From: Halosaccharopolyspora lacisalsi
GTDB taxonomy: Bacteria; Actinomycetota; Actinomycetes; Mycobacteriales; Pseudonocardiaceae
Assembly (NCBI RefSeq): GCF_014137975.1
Contig: NZ_JACGWZ010000001.1
Coordinates: forward strand, 1 to 64,000
Reading direction: 5' to 3'
Length of the DNA stretch: 64,000 bases
Each line of letters begins with the position of its first letter. The first letter of the stretch is position 1. The notes under the pieces are model-generated. The model did no database searches and was not told where the DNA came from. It saw only the letters and a list, made by a program, of their open reading frames with translations. Positions 36,122 to 44,437 of the stretch are shown in pieces. The position numbers were made by a program, and so were the translations under genes.

Positions 36122-37051
36122 TCAGGGCATCGGGGTGTCGGATTCGATGAGCGGATCCGGCCCGGTGGTGAATCGCAGCTCGTGCTGCCGCGTGGTGACC
36201 GTGCCGTCGCGGGTGACGCGCAGGGTGGCCACCGTGCTCGCGGTCCGGGTCCTGGTGGTCCTGGTGCCGATCACGTCGACCGAGGTGACCCCCTCGTAGC
36301 GGGCGGCGAGGGTCGAGAAGCTCTGTTCCCGCGTGGTCAACGCGTAGGCGGACCGGAGGTCGCCCCGGTCTATGGCGGCGAAGTACGCCTCGGTGCGCTG
36401 CTCGAGCGACGGGACCAACGACATCGTGAGCAGGGACAGTGGCGCGGAGGACGCGGTCGTCGCGGGGGAGCTCGTTTCGGGGGCGGGGGTGCTGGGTGTG
36501 GGCTCGCTCGGCCCGGAGGAGCCGGTGCCGCTGTGCTCCGAGCCGGTGCTCCCGGGCGGGGGGAGAAGTGCCGCGGGATCGCGCTGACCGGTGCGGGTGG
36601 GGATTCCGTCGGAACGAATCACCGTCGCACCGGGAGACCGCGTAACGGTGGTGCTGCGGGGGGAGCGGCGCGGCGACGGTATTCCGGAGGAGTGCGAGGG
36701 CGTCGGTTCCTCCGTGCCGGAGGTGACGAGCCCGGAGGGCAGGGGCGGGTATTCGCCTCCGCGCGGCATTTCGGGCGGAACCCATCCCCGCACCGAGGAT
36801 TCGCCCATCAGCGCTGCCGTCACGAACACCAGTCCCCCCAGCGTGGCCGCCGAGGAGGTCACCGCGAACCACGCGGCGTGGCGCCACGTGCGTGGAGGGG
36901 TCACCGAGGCCGGAACCGTGCCGAGATCGAACTCGTACAGTCCGCCGCTCGGATCGGTCTCCGCCGGTGTGTCCGAGGACCGCGGAAAAGGCGAAGCGGT
37001 GGCCGGTTGTTCGATTCGGCCGGTCCAGCCGGTGTTCTTGCCGCTGTGCAT
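36122..37051 (-). CDS. Single-pass membrane protein with NTF2-like C-terminal domain
   Basis: This 309-residue protein starts at ATG 37051 after GGAGACC. A ~60-residue cytoplasmic part precedes one membrane helix (AAWFAVTSSAATLGGLVFVT), a long Ser/Thr/Pro-rich stalk rich in phosphorylatable residues, and a C-terminal domain from LEQRTEAYFAAIDRGDLRSA that resembles the NTF2-like outer domain of the kinase at 31559-33145. No enzyme motif is present. Its topology mirrors that kinase with the kinase domain replaced by a short tail. Confidence 0.72.
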   Translation of the reverse strand: MHSGKNTGWTGRIEQPATASPFPRSSDTPAETDPSGGLYEFDLGTVPASVTPPRTWRHAAWFAVTSSAATLGGLVFVTAALMGESSVRGWVPPEMPRGGEYPPLPSGLVTSGTEEPTPSHSSGIPSPRRSPRSTTVTRSPGATVIRSDGIPTRTGQRDPAALLPPPGSTGSEHSGTGSSGPSEPTPSTPAPETSSPATTASSAPLSLLTMSLVPSLEQRTEAYFAAIDRGDLRSAYALTTREQSFSTLAARYEGVTSVDVIGTRTTRTRTASTVATLRVTRDGTVTTRQHELRFTTGPDPLIESDTPMP

Positions 37052-37071
37052 CGGGTCTCCTCCGAGCTGCT

Positions 37072-37320
37072 TCAGGCCGTGTCGACGAGCTGGAAGGTCT
37101 CTGCGAGGCGGTCCGCACCGAGTCCGTGCCGCTCGGCATCGGCGCGCAGCCGTTGCCGCGGCGTCGCTTCGAGAGCGGTGAACCCGGCGGTCTGCGCGTG
37201 GAGCGCCCGGAACGCCCGGAGCGCGGACAGCTTCGCGCGGAAGCCGACGTCGTCGGGACGCGCGGTGACCACCGGGACCCGCCGAACCCCGACGAGGGTC
37301 TCCACTCGGGGCGTGCTCAT
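37072..37320 (-). CDS. Small conserved-looking protein of unknown function
   Basis: The 82-residue product (MSTPRVETLVGVRRVPVVTA start at 37320) is rich in Ala, Arg and Leu and likely helical, with no membrane segment or cysteine. Its stop lies 20 bases before the start of the membrane-protein gene downstream, so it heads that small operon. No family is recognised. Confidence 0.5.
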   Translation of the reverse strand: MSTPRVETLVGVRRVPVVTARPDDVGFRAKLSALRAFRALHAQTAGFTALEATPRQRLRADAERHGLGADRLAETFQLVDTA

Positions 37321-37422
37321 GGTCACAGGCTAGCCGCCGAAGAACGTGAATGCGTTGGGGGTTCGTTTCATCACACGTGGTGATGCGCGAAAGTGTGAAC
37401 CCCGCGACGCGAGCGCCTCCGG

Positions 37423-37743
37423 TCAGTACCGGCCGCTGCGGAACCGCTCCTGGGAGGTGCGCAGCGCCTTGATCGAGGAAGCACCGCCCCCGGCGGCCAG
37501 CAGCATCGCGATGACGTCCGTTCCGCCCTCTCCGGTGGAGATCAGCATGGCCAGCAGGCTCACGCCGAGCGTGACTCCGGCCACCGGCATCCGTTTCTTG
37601 GCGAACTCGGCCGCCGGTTGGCCGCCGGGGCGCTTCCGCGCCGCGGTCGAGAGCATTCCGAGGTAGCCCGCGTGGCCCGCCGCGGCCAGCACCGCGGCGA
37701 GCGTGACTAGGAAGGCCACCAAACCCACAACAGCTGTTGTCAT
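37423..37743 (-). CDS. Small membrane protein of unknown function
   Basis: The 106-residue protein starts MTTAVVGLVAFLVTLAAVLA at 37743 and has three hydrophobic segments: the N-terminal one, VAGVTLGVSLLAMLISTG, and DVIAMLLAAGGGASS. A basic loop with RKRPGGQP lies after the first. It is divergent from the dehydrogenase gene. No family is recognised. Confidence 0.6.
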   Translation of the reverse strand: MTTAVVGLVAFLVTLAAVLAAAGHAGYLGMLSTAARKRPGGQPAAEFAKKRMPVAGVTLGVSLLAMLISTGEGGTDVIAMLLAAGGGASSIKALRTSQERFRSGRY

Positions 37744-37915
37744 ATCCCCAGTCTGCCCTTCTCCGAACCGTGACCGGTATGGGTGATATCCCCGATATCG
37801 GCGGGACGCGGGGCCGCGTGACGCGCCGAGCGGACAACGGGTGTTGACCGGTCGGATGAAAACTACCGCGTCTTGGCTATGGATCGGGGCCCACATCACC
37901 CTTAGGTTCTCGGCT

Positions 37916-38716
37916 ATGACTGATAGCTCGGCCCCGGCTCCAGGACCCGGAGACCCCGGCCCCGGAGACGGGGGACAACTGACTGGCAGAAGAGCGGTCG
38001 TGACCGGTGCGGGCAGCGGCATCGGCGCGGCGGTGGCGCGCGGGCTCGCGGCGGCGGGAGCCACGGTTCTGGCCGTGGACCGCGACGCCGAGTCGGTGGA
38101 GGCGGTCGCCACCGAGATCGGCAGCAGCAGCGCGGTCGTGGACCTGTCCGACCCCGACGCCGCCGCTCAGGTGGGCGAGGACACCGACATCGTGGTCAAC
38201 AACGCCGGAATGCAGCACGTCGCTCCGGTGCACCAGTTTCCCCCGGAGACCTTCGCGCGGATCCTGACGGTGATGGTGCAGTCGCCGTTCCGGATCATCC
38301 GCGCCGCCCTGCCCGGCATGTACACCCGGGGATGGGGGCGCATCATCAACATCTCCTCGGCGCACGGCTTACGGGCGTCGCCGTTCAAGAGCGCCTACGT
38401 CACCGCCAAGCACGGCCTCGAGGGGCTGTCCAAGACGGTCGCCCTCGAAGCCGCCACCCACGGGGTCACGTCCAACTGCGTCTGTCCCGGCTACGTGCGT
38501 ACACCGCTGGTGGAACAGCAGGTGGCCGAGCAGGCGGTGCAGCATCGCGTCCCGCGTGAACAGGTGATCGAGGACGTGCTCCTGGCGCGTACTCCGGTCA
38601 AGCGGCTGGTCGAGCCCGACGAGGTGGCCGCACTGGCGGTGTGGCTGTGCGGTCCCGGGACCAGTTCGATCACCGGCTCGTCGTTCCCCATGGACGGAGG
38701 CTGGGGCGCCCACTGA
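37916..38716 (+). CDS. bdhA: 3-hydroxybutyrate dehydrogenase (short-chain dehydrogenase)
   Basis: The 266-residue SDR enzyme oxidises (R)-3-hydroxybutyrate to acetoacetate with NAD in the family it most resembles, linking PHB or ketone metabolism to the TCA cycle. The Rossmann motif TGAGSGIG is at residues 30-37, NNAG follows, the catalytic serine is in INISSAHG and the Tyr-Lys pair in SAYVTAKHG. The stretches NAGMQHVAPVHQFPPETF and LPGMYTRGWGRIINISS are characteristic of the BdhA subgroup. The ATG at 37916 was chosen over an upstream extension with no similarity. It converges on chorismate mutase with 13 bp between stops. Confidence 0.85.
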   Translation: MTDSSAPAPGPGDPGPGDGGQLTGRRAVVTGAGSGIGAAVARGLAAAGATVLAVDRDAESVEAVATEIGSSSAVVDLSDPDAAAQVGEDTDIVVNNAGMQHVAPVHQFPPETFARILTVMVQSPFRIIRAALPGMYTRGWGRIINISSAHGLRASPFKSAYVTAKHGLEGLSKTVALEAATHGVTSNCVCPGYVRTPLVEQQVAEQAVQHRVPREQVIEDVLLARTPVKRLVEPDEVAALAVWLCGPGTSSITGSSFPMDGGWGAH

Positions 38717-38729
38717 GCGGGTCCGTCGG

Positions 38730-39062
38730 TCAGTGTCCGAGGCGACCGCGACCGAGGCGGAGGAGGATCATGGCGAGTTCGCGGCCCTCCTGGCCGAGTT
38801 CGCGGTAGCGGGCGAGGACGTCCATCTCGCGGTTGTAGACGATGCGGGGGCCGCCGGAGGCCATGCGGGCGGTGCCGACCTGGTGCGAGACCTCGGCGCG
38901 TCGTTTGATCAGCCGCAGGATTTCGGCGTCGAGGTAGTCGATCTCGTCGCGGAGCTCGGTGATGTCGGGCTGGGCGGACTGGTCGTCACCGGCCTGGTCC
39001 GAATCGCCGTTCTGGTCGTCGGCCGCGGGCCACCAGTGGTCGCCGGGGGCGGTGGTGCTCAT
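38730..39062 (-). CDS. Chorismate mutase, AroQ type (mycobacterial intracellular subclass)
   Basis: The 110-residue enzyme converts chorismate to prephenate, the branch point to Phe and Tyr. After an acidic, disordered N-terminus the AroQ helix bundle starts ITELRDEIDYLDAEILRLIK, with the active-site Arg and the conserved Lys/Arg in KRRAEVSHQVGTARMASGGP; the C-terminus ELAMILLRLGRGRLGH is the hallmark of the M. tuberculosis Rv0948c subgroup, whose activity depends on complex formation with DAHP synthase. ATG 39062 follows GGAAGGATCCCC. The 150 bases upstream carry an apparent Phe/Tyr attenuator. The next gene upstream (DedA) is on the same strand 294 bp away. Confidence 0.93.
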   Translation of the reverse strand: MSTTAPGDHWWPAADDQNGDSDQAGDDQSAQPDITELRDEIDYLDAEILRLIKRRAEVSHQVGTARMASGGPRIVYNREMDVLARYRELGQEGRELAMILLRLGRGRLGH

Positions 39063-39108
39063 GGGGATCCTTCCGGTGTGGTGGTGTCCATCGTGACCCG
39101 GAAGTGCG

Positions 39109-39185
39109 AAAACCCCGGGTCCGCGGACTCCGGGGCGTCGTGGTGGGCGTTCACGCGACGACGGGTACCGGAGTCCCGGTCCCGT
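39109..39185 (-). promoter_or_regulatory. Transcription attenuator of chorismate mutase: three mutually exclusive hairpins
   Basis: On the minus strand, hairpin 1 (39185-39161; ACGGG and CCGG arms with CCGG and CCCGT) overlaps the antiterminator arm GGACTCCGG (39176-39168), which can pair with CCGGAGTCC (39133-39125), extended by CGTCGT/ACGACG. That second arm is also the 5' half of a terminator hairpin (39135-39113; CCCCGG and GTCC against GGAC and CCGGGG) followed by TTTT at 39112-39109. Thus 1, 2-3 and 3-4 pairings exclude one another as in classical amino-acid attenuators. Confidence 0.65.
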
Positions 39186-39213
39186 AGAAAAACTGCCCGT
39201 CGTAGGTGAACAC
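39151..39213 (-). CDS. Aromatic-rich leader peptide upstream of chorismate mutase
   Basis: A 20-codon frame (GTG 39213 to TGA 39151) begins VFTYDGQFFY: five of the first ten codons are Phe or Tyr, with Phe-Phe-Tyr at 39192-39184 directly in front of hairpin 1 of the attenuator. A ribosome stalled there for lack of charged tRNA-Phe or tRNA-Tyr would cover the 5' arm of hairpin 1, free the antiterminator arm and allow transcription into chorismate mutase. The ribosome site is weak (GGGTG), and the true start could be a nearby GTG. Its only proposed role is regulatory. Confidence 0.55.
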   Translation of the reverse strand: MFTYDGQFFYGTGTPVPVVA

Positions 39214-39356
39214 ACACCCAGTCTGCCACAGCCCCCGTCGTTCCGGCCAAGAGGTGGACCGGCCTTCCCGTCAGGTGGATTCGATGGATCACCAGTTCGA
39301 GTGAACTTCCTCGTGGGGCGCACCAGCCGTCCGGAGGCTGGACTCATGAGCGTCGA

Positions 39357-40007
39357 TCAGATCGAGGTGGCCTCGTGCGAGTTCCGAGCGGAGCGGTTGC
39401 GTACCGCCCGGATGATCAGCACCACGGCGATGCCACCGCCCAGGCAGGCGAACGCCGTGAAGCCCCAGCCGTAGCCCACCGTCCGTGCGGTTTCCCCCAG
39501 AACGACGGCCATGCCGGTGAGCGCGGTCGCCCACAGGGAGGCTCCGATCGTGGCCAGGCCCAGAAAGCGACCGAACGGCAGCCGCAGCGTTCCCACCAGC
39601 ACCGGGACCACGGCGTGTACGAAAGCCACGAAGCGTGTGGTGATCAGCGCACGGGCGCCCGAGCCGTGCAGCACCGACTCGGCGGCCCGCCACCGTCGCT
39701 CGCCGACCTTGCGTCCCAACCACGTCGTGCGCAGGCCGGGACCGATCGCCCTGCCCAGCCAGTAACCACCGGTCTGGCCGATGACGTTGGCCAGCACGGC
39801 GGCGAGGAACAGGGGAAGCGTCCAGTGGGAACCGAGCACTCCGACGGCCAGCAACAGCACGGCGTCACCCGGCAGGATCATTCCGAGCAGCAGCGAGGTC
39901 TCCGCCGACAACACCACCAGCACGGTGAGCACGCAGTACCACGGATCGACCGTCGAAGCCCACGAGGCGAAGTCCCGCACCGCGGTGTCCGTGTGGATCA
40001 GTGTCAT
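39357..40007 (-). CDS. DedA-family (VTT domain) membrane protein
   Basis: This 216-residue membrane protein starts MTLIHTDTAVRDFASWASTV. The DedA/VTT core includes LVVLSAETSLLLGMILPGDA, the acidic-ligand and re-entrant segments (ANVIGQTGGYWLGRAIGPGL) and TTRFVAFVHAVVPVLVGTLR, a family motif with conserved Arg. DedA proteins flip or transport undecaprenyl-phosphate or phospholipids and help maintain membrane potential. It is divergent from pcrA with 102 bp between, and 294 bp upstream of chorismate mutase. Confidence 0.88.
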   Translation of the reverse strand: MTLIHTDTAVRDFASWASTVDPWYCVLTVLVVLSAETSLLLGMILPGDAVLLLAVGVLGSHWTLPLFLAAVLANVIGQTGGYWLGRAIGPGLRTTWLGRKVGERRWRAAESVLHGSGARALITTRFVAFVHAVVPVLVGTLRLPFGRFLGLATIGASLWATALTGMAVVLGETARTVGYGWGFTAFACLGGGIAVVLIIRAVRNRSARNSHEATSI

Positions 40008-40109
40008 GGTCGAACTCGCTTCTCGGTCGGGGCCTCCGTGCCACCAGTGAATCAGCACGGCCGTCGCGATTCGTACGCAGCGTCGGGCGGGCGGTACTCT
40101 GGATGGTCG

Positions 40110-42533
40110 ATGAGCACCCTCTTCGACCTTCCGCACGGCGGCTCCTCGTGGCCGCAAGAGAGCTCCGAGCCGCGAGCGGGTCGAGAGCACGACCCCGACC
40201 AGTTGCTGGCGGACCTGAACCCCCAGCAACGGGAAGCCGTCGTGCACGGTGGTTCGCCGCTGCTGGTCGTGGCAGGTGCCGGTTCCGGCAAGACGAAGGT
40301 GCTCACCCACCGGATCGCCTACCTGCTGGCCGCCCGCGGCGCCCATCCCGGTGAGATCATGGCGATCACCTTCACCAACAAGGCCGCCGTCGAGATGAAG
40401 GAGCGGGTCACCGATCTGGTCGGTCCGAGGGCCCGTTCGATGTGGGTCTCGACGTTCCACTCCATGTGCGTGCGGGTGCTGCGGCGGGAGGCGGAAACCG
40501 TGCGGGAGCTGCTCGCGGGAACGAGCAGCGATCCCCGGCTGAACTCCAATTTCTCCATCTACGACGCCGACGACGCCAAGCGGATGGTCACCCTCGTCGC
40601 CCGCGACCTGGAGCTGGACTCCAAGCGCTACCCGGTGCGCACGCTGGCCGCCGAGGTGTCGAACCTGAAGAACGAGCTGCTCACCCCGGCCGATGCCGCC
40701 GAGCGGGCCGGCAACGACCTGGAGCGCAAGGTCGCCGATGTCTACGCCTCCTACCAGCGGCGGTTGGCCGACTCCAACGCGCTGGACTTCGACGACCTGA
40801 TCATGCGTACGGTGCAGCTGCTGCGGGCGTACCCCGAGGTGGCCGAGCACTACCGCCGCCGCTTCCGGCACGTGATGGTCGACGAGTACCAGGACACCAA
40901 CCACGCCCAGTACGCCCTGGTTCGCGAGCTCGTCGGAACGCGGGACTCCGGCGGCGTCGAACCGGCCGAGTTGTGCGTGGTCGGTGACGCCGACCAGTCG
41001 ATCTACGCCTTCCGCGGGGCGACGATCCGCAACATCGAGGAGTTCGAGCGCGACTACCCGCAGGCGCGCACGATCCTGCTGGAACAGAACTACCGCTCCA
41101 CGCAGACGATCCTCTCCGCGGCCAACGCGGTGATCAGGGGCAACACCGGACGTCGGGACAAGCGGCTGTGGAGCGAGGCGGGCGAAGGGGAGCCCGTCGT
41201 CGGCTACGTCGCCGACAACGAGCACGACGAGGCGGCCTTCGTGGCCGGCGAGATCGACCGGCTGGTCGACGACGGCGAAGCCACGTTCAACGACATCGCG
41301 GTGTTCTACCGGACCAACAACCAGTCCCGGGTGTTCGAGGAGGTCTTCATCCGGCGCGGGTTGCCCTATCGGGTGATCGGCGGGGTGCGCTTCTACGAAC
41401 GCCGCGAGGTCCGCGACGTTCTCGCCTACCTGCGAGTGCTGGACAACCCCGAGGACACCGTCAACCTGCGCCGGATCCTCAACGTGCCCAAGCGCGGAAT
41501 CGGCGACCGGGCGCAGGCCGTGGTTTCCGTGTACGCCGAGCAGGAACGGATCTCGTTCGCCGCCGCGTTGCGCCGCGCCGCCGGTGAGGGGTTGCCGGGA
41601 CTGAACACGCGCGCGCAACGCGCCATCTCCGGGTTCGTCGCGCTGCTGGACGAGCTGCGCGAGGCGGTGGCCCAGTCGGACGTCGCGGACGTGATCGAGA
41701 CGCTGCTGGAACGCACCGGCTACCGGGGCGAGCTCGAAGCCAGCGATGACCCCCAGGACGCGGGGCGGGTGGAGAACCTCACCGAGTTGATCACGGTGGC
41801 TCGGGAGTTCAGCGAAATGCGGGCGCCCTCCGAGGAAACCTCCGCGGGGGAGTCCGAGGACGTCGATGCGGCCGTCCTCCCCGACGGTTCCCTCTCGGCG
41901 TTTCTGGAGCGGGTCTCACTGGTGGCCGACGCGGACTCGCTGCCGGACTCCGAAGAGGGCATGATCACGCTGATGACCCTGCACACCGCCAAGGGGCTGG
42001 AATTTCCCGTGGTGTTCTCCACCGGATGGGAGGACGGGGTCTTTCCGCACATGCGTGCGCTGGGCGAGCCCGCGGAACTGGCCGAGGAGCGGCGGCTGGC
42101 CTACGTGGGGATCACGCGCGCGCGGCGGCGGTTGTACCTGTCGCGAGCGCTGATGCGGTCGGCGTGGGGACAGCCGATGACGAATCCCGCGTCGAGGTTC
42201 CTGGGGGAGGTTCCCGAGGACCTGCTGCGGTGGCGACGGTCCGAAGCGGAGCGATCGGCTCCGCAGGTGCGAAGTAGCGGGAGCCGTGGCGGTGGAGGTT
42301 TCGACCGCGGTTCCGGAGGAGCGGGGAACGGACGTTCCTCGGCACAGTCCTTCAAGGACAGCGTGGCCATCAAGCTCGCGGTCGGTGACCGGGTCAACCA
42401 CGACAAGTACGGCCTGGGCACGGTCCTGACCACCGAGGGCGAGGGTGCGCGGGCGACGGCGACCATCGACTTCGGAGCTTCGGGCACCGTACGTCTGATG
42501 CTCATCGGCAGCGTCCCCCTGACCAAGCTCTGA
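40110..42533 (+). CDS. pcrA: ATP-dependent DNA helicase PcrA/UvrD1
   Basis: The 807-residue superfamily 1A 3'-5' helicase acts in nucleotide-excision repair and replication-fork maintenance. It begins MSTLFDLPHGGSS. Motifs in order: Q-motif LNPQQREAV, Walker A VVAGAGSGKTKVLTHR, Ia ITFTNKAAVEMKER, II VDEYQDTN, III VVGDADQSIYAFRGA, IV QNYRST, V TLMTLHTAKGLEFPVVF and VI ERRLAYVGITRARRRLYL. The ~130-residue C-terminus contains a Gly-rich linker and a Tudor-like end (VGDRVNHDKYGLGTVLTTEG) that binds RNA polymerase or Ku in relatives. Adjacent chorismate mutase matches the mycobacterial Rv0948c-Rv0949 order. Confidence 0.95.
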   Translation: MSTLFDLPHGGSSWPQESSEPRAGREHDPDQLLADLNPQQREAVVHGGSPLLVVAGAGSGKTKVLTHRIAYLLAARGAHPGEIMAITFTNKAAVEMKERVTDLVGPRARSMWVSTFHSMCVRVLRREAETVRELLAGTSSDPRLNSNFSIYDADDAKRMVTLVARDLELDSKRYPVRTLAAEVSNLKNELLTPADAAERAGNDLERKVADVYASYQRRLADSNALDFDDLIMRTVQLLRAYPEVAEHYRRRFRHVMVDEYQDTNHAQYALVRELVGTRDSGGVEPAELCVVGDADQSIYAFRGATIRNIEEFERDYPQARTILLEQNYRSTQTILSAANAVIRGNTGRRDKRLWSEAGEGEPVVGYVADNEHDEAAFVAGEIDRLVDDGEATFNDIAVFYRTNNQSRVFEEVFIRRGLPYRVIGGVRFYERREVRDVLAYLRVLDNPEDTVNLRRILNVPKRGIGDRAQAVVSVYAEQERISFAAALRRAAGEGLPGLNTRAQRAISGFVALLDELREAVAQSDVADVIETLLERTGYRGELEASDDPQDAGRVENLTELITVAREFSEMRAPSEETSAGESEDVDAAVLPDGSLSAFLERVSLVADADSLPDSEEGMITLMTLHTAKGLEFPVVFSTGWEDGVFPHMRALGEPAELAEERRLAYVGITRARRRLYLSRALMRSAWGQPMTNPASRFLGEVPEDLLRWRRSEAERSAPQVRSSGSRGGGGFDRGSGGAGNGRSSAQSFKDSVAIKLAVGDRVNHDKYGLGTVLTTEGEGARATATIDFGASGTVRLMLIGSVPLTKL

Positions 42534-43086
42534 TCAAGACCCCGAAGTGACGGGCCGGAGGTTGGGCGATTTTCGCGAAGATCGCCCGCCCCTCGTCCGA
42601 AGGAGCGCTCGTACACCGGTTTTGTCGGTGTCTTCGTGCGTAGCTTTCGCCATGACCGAGATTCCGACGGAAAAACCGACCGCGGCGTCGTACCGGACCG
42701 GCGAACCGATCTCGTTGCGCTGGGGCCTGGCTACCGCGTTCGGTGAGTACTCCTGGCACAACGGCCACACCGTTCTGCCCGCGAGCGAAGCGACGGCAAC
42801 TGGCCGGTCGCCAGCTCCGGCAGCCACTACGAGACAGGCGGCCTGTTCGGAGGTGCGGATCTCTGCGGCGTGCCGCACGCAGTCGTCGGTGTGGCCGTGC
42901 CTCGGTGTCGTTGGGGGCGGGGTGTGCTGCCTCCTACACCGTCCCTGGAATGAGTGGTTTTGCGGATACTCCGAGCAGCGCGCTGCTCCTGCGGTGATCA
43001 GCGGACCATCCACCAGACTGAGGTGTTCTGATCACGCTGATGGATTATTTCCGGAGGTATGGAGTCTGGGAAGCCAACGGAGCTGC
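42534..43086. other. 553 bp between pcrA and a transposase remnant, possible decayed gene
   Basis: A frame from ATG 42652 starts MTEIPTEKPTAASYRTGEPI and reads SLRWGLATAFGEYSWHNGHT, which looks protein-like for about 45 codons, then loses coherence. No ribosome site is seen; TAGCTT five bases before the ATG could be a leaderless -10. It may be a small gene or the start of a gene destroyed when the neighbouring insertion sequence decayed. No family is recognised. Confidence 0.3.
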
Positions 43087-43314
43087 ATGCGCTCGGAGCG
43101 GGAAGAGCGTCGTTCGGTGGCGGCGGATCTGTTTGAGCAGGGTGGTCGCGGTCAGGCCGAGATCGCCCGGCTGTCGGAGGTCACGCCGCAGGCGATCAGT
43201 GCCTGGCACCACCGCTGGCTCGCCGGATGCCGGGAGGCGCTGCACAGTCCGGGCACGCCGGGGGCGCAGTGTCGCTGGTACGGACAAGGGCGTGTCGGCC
43301 ATGACCGTGGTTGA
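43087..43314 (+). pseudogene. N-terminal remnant of an IS630-like transposase
   Basis: The 75-codon fragment MRSEREERRSVAADLFEQGG, then QAEIARLSEVTPQAISAWHH and RWLAGCREALHSPGTPGAQC, is the helix-turn-helix N-terminus typical of IS630/winged-helix transposases. The catalytic DDE domain is absent, and the frame ends 13 bases inside the next gene. No terminal inverted repeats were found, so this is an old remnant. Confidence 0.65.
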
Positions 43315-44113
43315 GTGGGAGAGTCCGTTGCCGTCGTTCGTGCTCGGTGTGCACGGTGTGCTGCGCTGGCACCGGTGGGTGGTCGACAGCGAGCGGCGGG
43401 GCGGTTTTCCGCAGCCGGACGAGGAGGCCGTGTTCGCCGTGACGGACACCGGGGCCGAGGCGTTGGGCCTGGTGGCCTACCCCACCTCGCCGAACCCGAT
43501 GGCCCGGTGGAGCACGGAGGAGGCCGGCGGGGACTGGGCGCAGGACGGGCGCGTGCGGGAGATCGCCTGGATGCAGGCGAGACCCCTGAACCTCGCACAT
43601 CAGGGGTGGCCGGTGTGGCCGGCGTTGGCGTGCATCGAGGACGGCCTCCGGCGTGTGGGCACGGTCGAACCGGCCGGGGTGCACGCCGTGCTGCCACTGC
43701 ACCTGGGCACGCACCACCAGGAGCGGTTCACGGGCACCTACGAGTGGTTCGAGCTGGCCGAGGAGGCCACTGCCCGGCGTGAGTTCACGGTGTCGCTGTA
43801 CACCGACGGCGACGGCGCGTTCGACCCGCAGGCGCTGTTGCAGGCGATCAACGAGCACGCGTCGATCCTGCTCGACGTCCAGCCGGTCGAACAGCCGGCT
43901 GCCGGGCCCGTGGACCCGGATCAGACCGAAGGCCGCTGGATGGTCGCCGGCGAGCTGCACGGTGTGCACTTCCGCTGCCGCGGGCCGGAGTGGAGCCTGG
44001 ACATGGCCGCGTTCGTCACCGACGTCGTGGCCCACGCGGCAAAGCACGCAGGTGTGGCCCAGACCGTGCTGCTCACCGTGTTCCGCGCCGATGACGAAAA
44101 CCGAACAGCGTAA
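43301..44113 (+). CDS. Hypothetical protein, 270 residues
   Basis: The product starts MTVVEWESPLPSFVLGVHGV. It is soluble, rich in Trp and acidic residues, with no signal peptide, membrane helix or known catalytic motif. The N-terminal ~130 residues (HRWVVDSERRGGFPQPDEEA, ARWSTEEAGGDWAQDG) and the C-terminal ~110 (GRWMVAGELHGVHFRCRGPE) look like two globular parts. The ATG overlaps the end of the transposase remnant by 14 bases, so its original upstream region may have been replaced by the insertion sequence. The stop is 324 bp from the convergent ABC permease. No function is proposed. Confidence 0.7.
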   Translation: MTVVEWESPLPSFVLGVHGVLRWHRWVVDSERRGGFPQPDEEAVFAVTDTGAEALGLVAYPTSPNPMARWSTEEAGGDWAQDGRVREIAWMQARPLNLAHQGWPVWPALACIEDGLRRVGTVEPAGVHAVLPLHLGTHHQERFTGTYEWFELAEEATARREFTVSLYTDGDGAFDPQALLQAINEHASILLDVQPVEQPAAGPVDPDQTEGRWMVAGELHGVHFRCRGPEWSLDMAAFVTDVVAHAAKHAGVAQTVLLTVFRADDENRTA

Positions 44114-44437
44114 GTCGGCTGCAAGGCAGACGCCCGGACCACGTCTTCCCCGACGTCTCGAGAGGTCGGCAAGGACGGAACCACCCCGCACACATGTTGG
44201 TGGGGTGCCGTTCAGGCGTGATCTTGACAACGGAACCGGGGCGGATTGGATCACGACTACGGGGCGACTTCGGCAGGCCGGCTCCCCGCCGGAGCACCGA
44301 GGTCGGCCCAGTACACCTCGCCGCGCTGGATCACCACTCGTCGTCGCTCTCGGCCGGACGCGTGTGCCCGGCCGTGTCCCGGCGTGAACCGCCACTTCGG
44401 CTCGCGCCGGAACTCGGCGGCGTGCGTCCGGGACGCG
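44114..44437. other. 324 bp convergent intergenic region
   Basis: No gene is supported. It separates the convergent hypothetical gene and the ABC permease gene. A weak hairpin (CACCCC ... GGGGTG around 44184-44209) could act as a terminator. Confidence 0.35.

Noticed and set aside
39059..39292. 77-codon frame upstream of chorismate mutase as a protein gene
   Set aside because: It lacks a ribosome site and family similarity and covers the attenuator in another frame.
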